Origin: Actinobaculum sp. 313
Lineage (GTDB): Bacteria; Actinomycetota; Actinomycetes; Actinomycetales; Actinomycetaceae
Direction of reading: 5' to 3'
Assembly (NCBI RefSeq): GCF_003073475.1
Contig: NZ_CP029033.1
Location: 496,001-560,000 of the forward strand
DNA length: 64,000 bases
The notes beneath the pieces were generated by a model that was given only the letters and a program-made list of their open reading frames with translations, searched no databases and was not told the origin of the DNA. Both the position numbers and the translations under genes were made by a program. Positions 37,614-46,746 of this stretch are shown piece after piece. How positions within the stretch are numbered: the stretch's first letter is position 1; each line of letters opens with the position of its first letter.

Positions 37614-38362
37614 TGAGTATCAACATGGGGCCACGCCGTAAGGCGCAGGCAGGCTCTTCCACTGCTGACCGGGCACATGGTGTGCCTGGCCGGGGCGCAC
37701 GTCGCGGTGCACCCGCAGACGTGGTACCGGTAACCGTGAGCGACGCCGAGCGGGCTACCACCTTCATGGCGGCGTCAATATTGCTGGATTATCCAGGTGC
37801 CGATTTCGCCGCGCGGCTCGATGCCGTGGACGACGCCGTCACCTCCCTCCCGGAGCGGCTCGCTGTGCTTTTCATGGACTTCACCGGGTGGGCACGGGTG
37901 TATGGCCTGCGTGCGGTCGAAGAAGCGTATGTGGCGACCTTCGATGAGCAACGGCGTTGTGCTCTGGAGCTGTCGTATTACGCAGTGGGGGACACGCGGC
38001 AACGCGGGCAAGCTCTACTGGCCTTCCGGGAACTCTACCGGGCAGCCGGATTTGAACAGGAGGGTGACGAGCTTCCCGATTACCTGCCTGCGATCCTCGA
38101 ACTGGTTGCGCGTTCGATTGATGACCCGGTCACTTCCGGTGTGCTTCCCGCACATCGGGAGGGCCTGGAGGTGTTGCGCGCCGCGCTCTATCAGCGTGAA
38201 TCGGCGTGGTACGGCATTATTGCAGCGGTGTGTGCCGTACTGCCGGAGATCACGGACGACGTCGTCGAACGATACCAGAAACTCATCCGGCAGGGCCCGC
38301 CGACGGAACTCGTCGGCATTCATAATCTTCCTTTCCCGACTCTTCAGGAGGCACGGCCATGA
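37613..38362 (+). CDS. narJ: Nitrate reductase assembly chaperone
   Basis: A protein of 249 residues, start overlapping the narH stop by one base. The family core is seen in AASILLDYPGADFAARLDAV, YVATFDEQRRCALELSYYAV and GDTRQRGQALLAFRELYRAAG followed by DYLPAILELVA. It is an all-helical TorD/NarJ-type chaperone that holds apo-NarG until the molybdenum cofactor and FS0 are inserted. The N-terminal ~40 residues (Arg/Ala-rich) are longer than in most NarJ. Confidence 0.94.
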   Translation: MSINMGPRRKAQAGSSTADRAHGVPGRGARRGAPADVVPVTVSDAERATTFMAASILLDYPGADFAARLDAVDDAVTSLPERLAVLFMDFTGWARVYGLRAVEEAYVATFDEQRRCALELSYYAVGDTRQRGQALLAFRELYRAAGFEQEGDELPDYLPAILELVARSIDDPVTSGVLPAHREGLEVLRAALYQRESAWYGIIAAVCAVLPEITDDVVERYQKLIRQGPPTELVGIHNLPFPTLQEARP

Positions 38363-39144
38363 ACGCCCTTGATCTCTTCCTGTGGGCCATTTTCCCGTAT
38401 ATGTGCGCGGTTCTTTTCGTCGCAGGACTCGTGTGGCGATGGCGCACGGACCAGTTCGGTTGGACCGCACGTTCCTCCCAGCTGCATGAATCAAAGTTGT
38501 TGCGGCTTGGTTCTCCGCTGTTCCACTTCGGCATTATCTTCGTGCTGCTCGGCCATCTGATGGGGTTGATTATTCCGAAGTCTTGGACGAATGCTCTGGG
38601 GATTTCCGAGCATGCGTACCATGTGCTGGCTACGGTCGGGGGATCTGCGGCAGGGCTGGCTACGATCCTCGGCCTTGTGCTGCTGATCATTCGGCGTATC
38701 CGCTATCCGGGAGTCCGCCGGGCGACGACGCGAAATGACAAGATCATGTACGTGTTGCTTGGCATGCCGATTCTGCTGGGGGCTTTCGCAACCGTGCAGA
38801 ATCAGATCTTTGGTGCACCGGGCGGTTACGACTACCGCGAAACGATTTCGGTATGGCTGCGCTCCTTGTTCGTATTCCAGCCGAAAGTGGAGTTGTTGGC
38901 GGGGGTGCCGCTGAGCTTCAAGCTGCATATCGTGGCGGGCCTGCTCCTCATCGCGATGGTTCCCTTTACGCGTCTCGTGCATTCGGTGACGCCGCCGGTG
39001 GGCTACGTGACCCGGCCCTACGTGGTGTATCGCTCGCGAAGGGCTGACGTGGCAACGAGCGCGACGGCGAAGGGGTGGGCTCCGTTGAATGGTGTTCAAC
39101 CGCGCGATCAAGGCCGCCATGACGCCCATGCGCAGGGAGCGTGA
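38359..39144 (+). CDS. narI: Respiratory nitrate reductase cytochrome b subunit
   Basis: A protein of 261 residues overlapping narJ by four bases (ATGA). Five membrane helices; heme-ligating histidines are expected in LFHFGIIFVLLGHLMGL and in the pair KLHIVAGLLLIAMVPFTRLV HS (second and fifth helices). It oxidises quinol and anchors the NarGH complex to the membrane. The C-terminal ~25 residues are hydrophilic. Last gene of narKGHJI. Confidence 0.95.
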   Translation: MNALDLFLWAIFPYMCAVLFVAGLVWRWRTDQFGWTARSSQLHESKLLRLGSPLFHFGIIFVLLGHLMGLIIPKSWTNALGISEHAYHVLATVGGSAAGLATILGLVLLIIRRIRYPGVRRATTRNDKIMYVLLGMPILLGAFATVQNQIFGAPGGYDYRETISVWLRSLFVFQPKVELLAGVPLSFKLHIVAGLLLIAMVPFTRLVHSVTPPVGYVTRPYVVYRSRRADVATSATAKGWAPLNGVQPRDQGRHDAHAQGA

Positions 39145-39462
39145 CGTGGTCAGACTTGACACTGTCGTTCGGGCGGCGGCTGAGTCTGAATGATGTCGGC
39201 GCGCAGCTGGCTCTAGGCCGCGCCGACTCCCCCCTCGCTGCCGCCGCCAAATGGTGGCGATGCACCGGCTGCGACTATGAAGCAGGTGTCATACCTGCTT
39301 GGTGATGGTCATGCCTGCGACGATGGTCCGCTCTACGCCGTCGGACTCTCGCGGTATGATGACCGAAAATGTATTTCGATAACAGCGGGTAGTGCGGCAT
39401 CGGAGGACCCCGGTGGATCGGTTCCAGCACATCTGGCAGCGTTATCGACGGGAGGAGAAGCC
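39145..39462. promoter_or_regulatory. 318-bp gap with perfect inverted repeat ahead of the regulator
   Basis: At 39280-39300 the sequence AAGCAGGT-GTCAT-ACCTGCTT is a perfect 8-bp inverted repeat with 5-bp spacer, roughly 160 bp before the ArnR-like start. Size and symmetry fit an operator for a dimeric HTH protein; with no T-run it does not look like a terminator. GGAGGAG at 39451-39457 is the regulator's ribosome site. Confidence 0.5.
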
Positions 39463-40302
39463 ATGACGACCAGTTCTACGCAGTTGCGTCACAGCGCTGC
39501 CATTGATTCTTTTTCACGGCTTGCCTCTAATCTGGCGGACTTGAGCGCCGGTCAGAGTTCTATGCTGCTTGTACTGACGGAGTTCGGGCGGCCGGCCACC
39601 ATCAGTGACCTAATGGAACGGACCGGATTACACGCGAACTCGATCCGAGAAACGCTGACTGTATTGGTGGATGCGGGCCTAGTGCAGCGGTCAGCTGTTC
39701 CCAGTGTGACTCGCGGGCGCCCGGCTTGGCAGTACGAGCCAGCAGTGCCGCCGTCGATCAGTGCGCTGATGGACGACTTCCTCGCTTTCGCGATGGCCAT
39801 ATGCCGCTACTTACACGCCAATGCTGCTGACGAGTGGAATGACGCCTGGCAGATCGGTACGGCGTGGGGCGACGAGATTATCGCGTACGGAATCGCGGGT
39901 GTTGCGCCATCGCAGGAGGATGGGCTCGTCGGAATGCAGTCCTCGGTCTACCCGGTGGCGCAGCAGAAGCAGGGACGAGTTGCAGGGTACTCGCCTACGG
40001 AGCCTTCCTCCGGGGAGAATAACGAGCTCTCCGGTCCCACGGCACGGCTCCGGATTCTGTTATCGGTTCTTGGCTTCGCTGCCCGCGGCGGGACGGATGT
40101 TGGCACCATCCAGTTGACCGTCTGTCCATTCTCCCGTGAGGGCAGGGCACCTGATCCGTTGATCTGCCGTATGCATGCAGCCATGCTGTCGCGGCTCACC
40201 GCTGCTCTGGCGGGCGAGCAGTATCAGGCGAGCATCGCGGTGAATTATCCGGTTGCGCCCTGTCAGGTTTCTCTGCTGAAACAGGACGGTGTCTGTGTGT
40301 GA
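39463..40302 (+). CDS. ArnR/SufR-like HTH regulator with putative Fe-S site
   Basis: A protein of 279 residues from ATG 39463, set by a strong GGAGGAG site; an ATG at 39277 would add 62 unsupported residues. Residues ~40-90 form a winged HTH (PATISDLMERTGLHANSIRE, then ARG..P wing VTRGRPAWQY). The C-terminal half carries spaced cysteines: CPFSREGRAPDPLICRMHAA and later APCQVSLL, resembling the Fe-S-binding tail of SufR/ArnR. In Corynebacterium glutamicum ArnR is encoded beside narKGHJI and represses it (established knowledge). The same position here suggests a nar repressor sensing oxygen, NO or redox. Confidence 0.75.
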   Translation: MTTSSTQLRHSAAIDSFSRLASNLADLSAGQSSMLLVLTEFGRPATISDLMERTGLHANSIRETLTVLVDAGLVQRSAVPSVTRGRPAWQYEPAVPPSISALMDDFLAFAMAICRYLHANAADEWNDAWQIGTAWGDEIIAYGIAGVAPSQEDGLVGMQSSVYPVAQQKQGRVAGYSPTEPSSGENNELSGPTARLRILLSVLGFAARGGTDVGTIQLTVCPFSREGRAPDPLICRMHAAMLSRLTAALAGEQYQASIAVNYPVAPCQVSLLKQDGVCV

Positions 40303-40425
40303 TGGTCCTGCGGTAGGTAGTGTCGCTCACCGTTGGCACGGCGCACCGCTAGAACTATAGGCCACACGGATCCGTATTTGCGGAATTGTTCCAAGTGTTT
40401 CCACGCAAATCGGTATAGTTGAGGT

Positions 40426-40818
40426 ATGGCTGATTATCGGATCGCTGAGGTTTCCCATCTGCTCGGAGTTTCCGATGACACCGTGCGGCGGTGGATTGAG
40501 GAAGGGCGCATCGCGACGGTTCCCGATAGTTCTCCGCGGCGGGTGGAGGGAGAGTCCCTGGCGCGGCATTTGAGCGAAGCGCATCCACATGAACCTGAGA
40601 CGCGTGTATCCACGCGGAACTTGTTAGAAGGCCTCGTCGTTGAGGTGATCTCTGATCGGGTGATGAGCCAGGTCGTTATGCAATGCGGCCCGTATCGGGT
40701 GGTCAGCCTTATTTCCACAGAGGCGGTTCATGAACTGGGACTCGAACCGGGAGTGATTGCCGCAGCGCAGATCAAGGCAACCAACGTCTCCATCGTCTCT
40801 GGTCGGTCCGCGGGATAG
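40426..40818 (+). CDS. MerR-type HTH plus TOBE (molybdate-binding) regulator
   Basis: A protein of 130 residues. YRIAEVSHLLGVSDDTVRRW is a MerR/excisionase-like helix-turn-helix. The C-terminal ~65 residues (NLLEGLVVEVISDRVMSQVV ... VHELGLEPGVIAAAQIKATN) are a Mop/TOBE domain that binds molybdate or tungstate. HTH-TOBE proteins of this size act as molybdate-responsive regulators or storage proteins in Actinobacteria. It lies 156 bp ahead of modA and probably controls the mod genes. Confidence 0.87.
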   Translation: MADYRIAEVSHLLGVSDDTVRRWIEEGRIATVPDSSPRRVEGESLARHLSEAHPHEPETRVSTRNLLEGLVVEVISDRVMSQVVMQCGPYRVVSLISTEAVHELGLEPGVIAAAQIKATNVSIVSGRSAG

Positions 40819-40974
40819 CGCGTGGAGCCAGTACGGCTGGGCGTGCGCTGGTGAGCACAGGGCCAACTGGGAATGTGCAGGAGTTAGGCGGCGCGGCTCC
40901 GAGTGCGCCCAGGCAAGCGGCTTGGACGGTCCCAGACGACGGTCACATAACAGTCGCGCATAAGAGGAGCAATC

Positions 40975-41811
40975 ATGTCATCGCTACACGATAGTTCGGT
41001 ACGACGCCGCACGGTCGCCATCCTCGCGGTCTGTGCTCTGCTCGGCGCGTGCGCAGGAAACAACTCCAATGCTGCAAGCACAGCAGCTGAACGAATGCCG
41101 AGCAGCGTCAACAATACTGGCGCCGTGGAGCTCTCAGGCAACATCACCGTGTTCGCCGCTGCTTCGCTGATAGATGTGCTGCCGGAGGTGGAGGAAGCCT
41201 TTCACACCAAGTATCCCGATGTGGCGCTTACATACAACTTCGGTGGCTCGTCCGGCCTCGTCGACCAGTTAGAAGGAGGAGCCCGAGCGGACGTCCTCCT
41301 GACCGCCAACGTCACCACCATGGAGAACGCCGACGACGCCGACCTGATTGACGACTCCTACTCCTTCACATCGAACACGCTGGTTATCGTTGTGCCTGCA
41401 GGGAATCCAGCCGGTGTCACCGGTCTCGCCGATGGATCGCTCGATAACACCAAGGTGGTGATCTGTGCGCCAGAGGTCCCCTGTGGCGAGGCGACCCAGA
41501 AGCTGGCGGCGATCAATGATGTGACTCTACAACCCGTCTCGGAGGAACAGGCGGTCACCGATGTGCTGGGCAAAGTGGCCAGTGGTGAAGCAGATGCCGG
41601 ACTCGTCTACACCACCGACGCGCAAGGGGCGGGCGATCAGCTTGAGGTGATCGAGATTGAGAATGCTGACCAGGTTGTAAACGACTACCGGATCGCCATC
41701 CTGCGAGAGGCGGCGAACCCGCAGGCCGCACAGGCATTCACGGACTTCGTCCTCTCGGAACGCGGGCAGGAGATCCTGCATGCGCATGGTTTCCAAGACC
41801 CGGTGGAGTAG
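40975..41811 (+). CDS. modA: Molybdate-binding lipoprotein
   Basis: A protein of 278 residues with lipobox LLGAC at about residue 25. The domain begins ITVFAAASLIDVLPEVEEAF, contains YNFGGSSGLVDQLEGGARAD then VLLTAN, and ends with VLSERGQEIL, all diagnostic of ModA/WtpA-type oxyanion-binding proteins. It delivers molybdate to ModB. ATG follows an AGAGGAGC site. Six bases separate it from modB. Confidence 0.94.
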   Translation: MSSLHDSSVRRRTVAILAVCALLGACAGNNSNAASTAAERMPSSVNNTGAVELSGNITVFAAASLIDVLPEVEEAFHTKYPDVALTYNFGGSSGLVDQLEGGARADVLLTANVTTMENADDADLIDDSYSFTSNTLVIVVPAGNPAGVTGLADGSLDNTKVVICAPEVPCGEATQKLAAINDVTLQPVSEEQAVTDVLGKVASGEADAGLVYTTDAQGAGDQLEVIEIENADQVVNDYRIAILREAANPQAAQAFTDFVLSERGQEILHAHGFQDPVE

Positions 41812-41817
41812 GAGCGA

Positions 41818-43511
41818 ATGCCGGAGAAGCCTGCAGTGATGAGCCTACGACCTCGCCCTCGCCAGCCGATCCCTCGCCGACGTATCGGCTATGCGCCATG
41901 GCTCCTCATTCCCAGCTCGCTCGCTGCCCTGTTCCTTCTTGTTCCGCTTGTGGTGATCGCAGCCCGCACTCCGTGGGGGGATTTCTGGCCGCTCATCAGC
42001 GCGGAGGGAAGCAGAGCCGCGCTGTGGCTCTCGGTGAAGACGTGCCTTGCATCGACATTGTGCTGCGTGGTGCTGGGTGTTCCGCTGGCGATGGTGTTGG
42101 CGAAACTTCCAGATAGCTGGTGGGCGCGCGCAGTTAGGACCGTTGTCACATTGCCGATGATGCTGCCGCCCGTGGTCGCCGGCCTTGCTCTGCTGTTGAC
42201 CTGGGGGAGGCGCGGATTGATCGGCCAGCACTTGGCTCTTTTCGGAATCGAGATCGGCTTTACGACACTCGCCGTTATCATGGCGCAAACCTTCGTAGCC
42301 ATGCCATTTCTGGTCAGTTCGCTTGAGGGTGCGATTCGAGCAAGTGGATCGCACTACGAAGAAGCCGCTCGCGCGCTCGGGCCTCCCGTACGCGGACATT
42401 CTTCCAGGTGACTCTGCCGGTGTTGCTTCCCGCCTTCATCTCGGCGACGGCGATCTGCTTTTCACGGGCGCTGGGTGAATTCGGCGCTACCATCACTTTT
42501 GCCGGCTCATTGCAGGGTGTTACGCAGACGATGCCGTTGGCGATCTACCTGCAGAGGCAGATCAATACCGATCAGGCGCTTGCACTGGCGATTATGTTGA
42601 TCATGTTGGCGATTGCCGCAATCTTCGGGGCGAATATGGTGGCAGCACGCTTGCCCGGGATGGGCGGTGTAATCGCAGGAAGTGGGCGGGAGCACCGGTT
42701 GCGGTCCGAGGGCATGGCACGGGCAATCACCGCGGGAGGCTTCGACCCGGATGTGGAAGATACCAGTGCGGGCGAGGGCTTTGCCCGTCCGGATGGAGAG
42801 AGTGCCGTTGCGCAGGCGGAGCAGCCCGCCCCGGAAACGCGAAGACCGCCGGGCAGTTCCGGCCTCTCGGGCTACGGCACACACCGAGGAGCCTCCCCGC
42901 GCATCACAATCCGGGCGGCCGTGACCGCGCGAGGAGCCAAATACGATGTTGAGATTCCCGGCGGCGAGCTCACGGCGATTATGGGGCCGAACGGCGCCGG
43001 GAAATCCACCATGCTTGAGTTGGTTGCGGGTTCTCTGCAGCCGGACAGTGGCCGCATTTCCTTCGATCCCGCCGACGTCACGGTAACGATCCTGCAGCAA
43101 AAACCGCTCCTCTTTCCGCATATGAGCGTGCAGGCCAATGTGGAGTTTGGCCTGCGCTGCCGTGGCGTGGGAAAGCCTGAGGCGCGGCGGCGCGCGACCA
43201 GCGAACTTGCGCAGGTCCGCTGTGAGGCATTGGCGGAAAGAAGGCCCCACCAGCTATCGGGTGGCCAGGCACAGCGGGTCGCCATTGCTCGCGCCATGGC
43301 GATCAATCCCGACGTGGTGCTGCTCGACGAACCCATGGCCGGGCTGGACGAGGAAAGTGCCTGCCAAGTGCGCGCCCAGCTGCGAGAGCGGTTGGCCGGA
43401 TCCGGAGTGACAGCATTGCTCGTCACCCATGACCCGGTGGATGCCGAAGAGCTTGCCTCTCGAACCGTCCTGATCCGACATGGTCGAGTGGAACGTGTAA
43501 CAGCGCGCTAG
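41818..43511 (+). pseudogene. modBC: ModB-ModC molybdate transporter fusion with a single-base frameshift
   Basis: From ATG 41818 (behind GGAGTAGGAG) comes the ModB permease with TLPMMLPPVVAGLALLLTWG and EEAARALG. The frame breaks at 42378-42382 (GCTCGGGCC): restoring one base gives ASRTRTFFQVTLPVLLPAF, so the ModB EAA loop and remaining helices continue (CFSRALGEFGATITFAGS). Without any stop or ribosome site, an ~85-residue linker leads into a ModC ATPase: Walker A GPNGAGKST, signature QLSGGQAQRVAIARAM, Walker B DVVLLDEPMAGLD, H-loop LVTHDPVDAEE. The C-terminal TOBE domain usual in ModC is absent. If the shift is a sequence error, this is an intact fused permease-ATPase. Confidence 0.85.
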
Positions 43512-43939
43512 TACTTTCCCGCAGTAACGAACCGTTGTGCGTGCTTCCTGCAGCTTCGTCACCAGGCGAAGCAGGCCAGCTTGTGCCTTCGGGGGTACAT
43601 CCGCGGTTGAGGCGCGCCAGTTGTTGCATGGGACGGGGTGCGTTCCATTGCCCTGGCCGGATGCGGTCTATTACCCGGAACTAGACGTGGTCTATTGCTT
43701 GGGCCGGACGCGGTCTATTGCTTGGGACCGGGCTGCGTCTCCTGCTTTGGGCTGGGCGTCGTCGTCTGCTCGGGACCGGTCGGCATCGTTTTGCTTGCGA
43801 CCGGGCGTCGTCGTCCGGGTACTGAACACATTCGCGGTACCCGAACTCCCCTTGCCTACGCTGAGGGCACACCGGTTGGGTGTCACACCGCGCCGCGTCC
43901 CGCTGCGGGTGTTCGCCACACTAGCAAGAAAGGAATGAC
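43512..43939. repeat. 428-bp gap with degenerate tandem repeats (43655-43830)
   Basis: Five to six copies of a ~27-33 bp unit around GGACGCGGTCTATTGCTTGGG decay rightward into GCTGGGCGTCGTCGTCTGC-type copies. Open frames crossing it have compositions set by the repeat and are not called as genes. AAAGGA near 43929 serves the next gene. Confidence 0.65.
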
Positions 43940-45145
43940 ATGAACCGGATTCTGACCACACATGTGGGATCTCTGCCGCGCCCGGCGGAACTACTTGAGG
44001 CCAATGCGCGCATGTCGGCTGGCGACATCAGCGTGGATGAGTTCACCGCTATTCTCGACGACGCCGTCGCGACCGTGATCAAGCAGCAGCGCGAGATCGG
44101 TATCGATATTGTCAACGATGGCGAATACGGCCATATCATGACGGAAAGCGTCGACTATGGTGCGTGGTGGTTCTACTCCTTCACCCGCTTCGGCGGCTTG
44201 ACCATGAGCGAGGATGTGCGGTTCGAGTTCGCCCCGGCAGCTTCGGAATCGAAGGTGCAACTGCAACCGTTCTCGGAACGCCGTGACTGGACGCGCTTCC
44301 GCGATGCCTATAGCGACCCCGCCTCGGGAATCCATACGGCCAACAGTAAGGCGACTGCCTTCCCGATTATTACTGCCCCGATTACCTATATCGGCCAGGA
44401 GGCAGTACAGCGCGATATTGAACTGACGCTCAAAGCTCTTAAGGCAAACGGGCTGAGCGCCGCTGACGGCTTCGTCGCCGCGCTATCGCCGGGGTCGGCT
44501 TCCCGTATCGGGAATGACTACTACAAGAACGACGTCGAAGTGGTCAACGCCTGTGCGGACGCTCTGCACGAGGAGTACAAGGCGATCACCGATGCCGGCC
44601 TGACGGTACAGATTGATGATCCGTCCATTGCCGAGGCTTGGGATCAGGTCAATCCGGAGCCGGCGTTGGAGGACTACCGCGACTTCATCCAGGTGCGTAT
44701 TGACGCGCTTAATCGGGCCCTGGAAGGAATCCCGGAGGATCAGGTGCGGTTCCACGTCTGCTGGGGATCCTGGCACGGTCCGCATACCACCGATATTCCT
44801 TTTGCAGATATCGTGGACAAGGTGCTGCAGGTTAAGGCGCGTGGTTACACCTTCGAGGCTGCCAACGCCCGGCATGCCCACGAATGGAAGCTGTGGAAGA
44901 ATGTGGAGCTTCCTGCGGGGAAGGTCATTATTCCCGGCGTTGTTTCCCATTCCACAAATGTTGTGGAGCATCCCGAGCTGGTGGCGGAGCGTATCGAGAA
45001 CTTCGCCAAGTTGGTTGGTCCGGAGAACGTTATTGCTTCTACCGACTGTGGACTGGGCGGGCGTGTTTACCCGTCCATCGCGTGGGCGAAGCTGGAGGCA
45101 CTTGCCGCTGGAGCTCGTATAGCCAGCCAGCGGCTTTTCGGCTAA
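43940..45145 (+). CDS. Cobalamin-independent methionine synthase-like (MetE C-terminal domain family)
   Basis: A protein of 401 residues, half the length of MetE and corresponding to its catalytic barrel. THVGSLPRPAELLEAN is the usual opening. Zinc ligands are expected at the His-Cys pair in FHVCWGSWHGPH and the Cys in IASTDCGLGGR, plus a Glu in YTFEAANARHAHEW. Stand-alone members transfer methyl groups to thiols (methionine synthase II-like, or CoM-transferase-like), and the acceptor here is uncertain. It is followed by a strong terminator. Confidence 0.85.
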   Translation: MNRILTTHVGSLPRPAELLEANARMSAGDISVDEFTAILDDAVATVIKQQREIGIDIVNDGEYGHIMTESVDYGAWWFYSFTRFGGLTMSEDVRFEFAPAASESKVQLQPFSERRDWTRFRDAYSDPASGIHTANSKATAFPIITAPITYIGQEAVQRDIELTLKALKANGLSAADGFVAALSPGSASRIGNDYYKNDVEVVNACADALHEEYKAITDAGLTVQIDDPSIAEAWDQVNPEPALEDYRDFIQVRIDALNRALEGIPEDQVRFHVCWGSWHGPHTTDIPFADIVDKVLQVKARGYTFEAANARHAHEWKLWKNVELPAGKVIIPGVVSHSTNVVEHPELVAERIENFAKLVGPENVIASTDCGLGGRVYPSIAWAKLEALAAGARIASQRLFG

Positions 45146-45201
45146 GTGGCACGATAAAACCATGCGGGCATGAGGCCAGGCCGGTTGGCTTCATTACCCA
45201 C

Positions 45202-45257
45202 AAGGCCCGGCTCGCAGCGCGCCATGCGCGACCCAGGTGTGGGTCGGGCCTTCTTTT
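45202..45257 (+). terminator. Rho-independent terminator after the methionine-synthase-like gene
   Basis: AAGGCCCG (45202-45209) pairs with CGGGCCTT (45245-45252), enclosing a second hairpin ACCCAGGTGTGGGT, and TTCTTTT follows. Located 57 bp after the stop codon. Confidence 0.75.
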
Positions 45258-45293
45258 GGACCTTGCGTGAGTACTTGCCTCGCATGTCAGGGG

Positions 45294-45518
45294 TTAGTGC
45301 CTCACATCGTGATCGGGTGGTGAAGGCTTCTCACCCCAACGTAATACCCAGTCGCGCCCGTAGACGCAGATGATCGCAAAGGGAAGTTGCAATAGGAGCA
45401 ACGGCAACTCGGCACGCAGTACCTGACTGAATGCGGCATCGCTCGCGATGCGTCCGGCGATCAGTGCCACGGCCACTAATGCAGCGTAGCCGATTAAGAC
45501 TTTGAGTGGTATGCTGAC
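45294..45518 (-). CDS. Small two-helix membrane protein, start unclear
   Basis: The C-terminal 74 residues are convincing: IPLKVLIGYAALVAVALIAG (helix 1), a short loop, LPLLLLQLPFAIICVYGRDW (helix 2) and a charged tail. An AAGGAGGT ribosome-like word sits just upstream at 45524-45531 on the minus strand, but the following codon in this frame is GTC, not a start. An ATG in a neighbouring frame at 45567 begins an Arg-rich segment across an 18-bp tandem duplication, so a repeat-associated frameshift at the N-terminus is possible. Function unknown. Confidence 0.5.
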   Translation of the reverse strand, partial: VSIPLKVLIGYAALVAVALIAGRIASDAAFSQVLRAELPLLLLQLPFAIICVYGRDWVLRWGEKPSPPDHDVRH

Positions 45519-45596
45519 CTGCCCACCTCCTTCGTCGTCGACACTTCCTTCGTCGTCGACCGCGCATAAGGCCGACTCACCGTGAACTCCGTTGCC

Positions 45597-45687
45597 GAAG
45601 AGTCGGCCCTGTAGCACGGCCGGGCCCTCGCTGGAATCGACACGGCAGCGGCGGAGGAAGAGTCGGCCCTGTAGCACGGCCGGGCCC
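45597..45687. repeat. 31-bp direct repeat, two copies
   Basis: Identical copies beginning GAAGAGTCGGCCCTGTAGCA occur at 45597-45627 and 45657-45687, 60 bp apart. The gap 45519-45940 otherwise shows no supported gene apart from the uncertain N-terminus discussed above. Confidence 0.85.
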
Positions 45688-45940
45688 CATGGCTGCCACA
45701 TAGACGTGCTAACAGGACGTGAACGTGGGATAAACACCAAGGTTAAGTACGCCGAAAACACCGGGGTAGAGTGCGGTGGGCGTCGCACACCGGCGTGCGA
45801 GTAATGCCGAACAGGTGCCGCCGAAATAGCATGTGGAAACATTGACAACCGACAGACTCTCCGACGAACGCCTACGCTCGGCCCGTGCACAGCAGGAAAC
45901 TGATCCGCTTCGGGTGGTGTGACCACGCTAGGATAGCGGT

Positions 45941-46746
45941 GTGATTCGTGACTTTCCGCTTCCGGATGCGCAAGTCCCTGCCGTCCGCGACTGGCTGTCC
46001 AACCCCACCGTAGGGGTGACTCCGCGCCCGGCATCGACTGTCATGCTGTTGCGTCCCGCCTCCGGTTCCCATCCTTTCGAGGTGTACATGGTGCGTCGCG
46101 CTTCCACCATGGCGCACACTCCCGGCGTATCCGCTTTTCCGGGTGGTTCCGTGCGCCCAGACGACGACGATCTTGACATTCCGATGCTGGGACCTTCCAC
46201 CGACGTGTGGGCGTGGCGTCTGGATGAGGAACAGGAGAAGACCCATCGAATGCTGCTTGCCGCAGCACGGGAGGTCTTCGAGGAATCCGGTGTGCTGCTA
46301 GCCCAAGGGAGGCATCCCTTGCCTGTGATGAGTGGGAAGATGCACGGCGCGAAGTGGAAGCCCATCGCTTGGACTTCGGCGATATGCTTCGGGAGCACTC
46401 ACTGACGCTCGATTTTCGTACCGTGGCCTTCCGTGGAATGTGGACGACGCCGGACTACGCTCCGAAACGCTTCGCCGTCGCCTTCTTCACCGCGCTGTTG
46501 CCGGAGGGGCAGAATCCGGTGCTTGCATCGTCGGAGGCCACACGCGCAGGTTGGGATACACCTGCCGGTCACCTGGAGCGCGCGGAGCGTGGCGAGATCA
46601 CACTGGTTGCACCCACTCGGGTCAATCTTGAGGAGCTTGCGGCGGCTTCGAGCCTGGATGGGGCCTTGGAATCGGTGACGAGGCACATCAAATTCGTGCC
46701 AACACAGCGCGCACCGGGAGAATTCGTTCTTCGGTGGGAGACATGA
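45941..46746 (+). pseudogene. NUDIX hydrolase with a single-base frameshift
   Basis: The first frame (GTG 45941) gives a NUDIX protein with MVRRASTMAHTPGVSAFPGG and the NUDIX box core AAAREVFEESGVLLA. At 46301-46304 (GCCC) one base appears lost. Reading one frame over gives REASLACDEWEDARREVEAH and continues through MWTTPDYAPKRFAVAFFTAL to WET, ending TGA 46746. The joined protein (~268 residues) resembles the actinobacterial NUDIX proteins found upstream of an MBL-fold hydrolase. It hydrolyses nucleoside-diphosphate derivatives, substrate unknown. The stop overlaps the next start (ATGA), showing that both genes belong together. Confidence 0.8.

Noticed and set aside
43537-43943. Open frames across the repeat region before the methionine-synthase-like gene
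   Set aside because: Residue pattern is dictated by the tandem DNA repeat; three frames are open at once.
45597-45687. Two-repeat CRISPR-like unit
   Set aside because: Only two copies, and the spacer-like interval has no third repeat or leader; fits the local duplication pattern.
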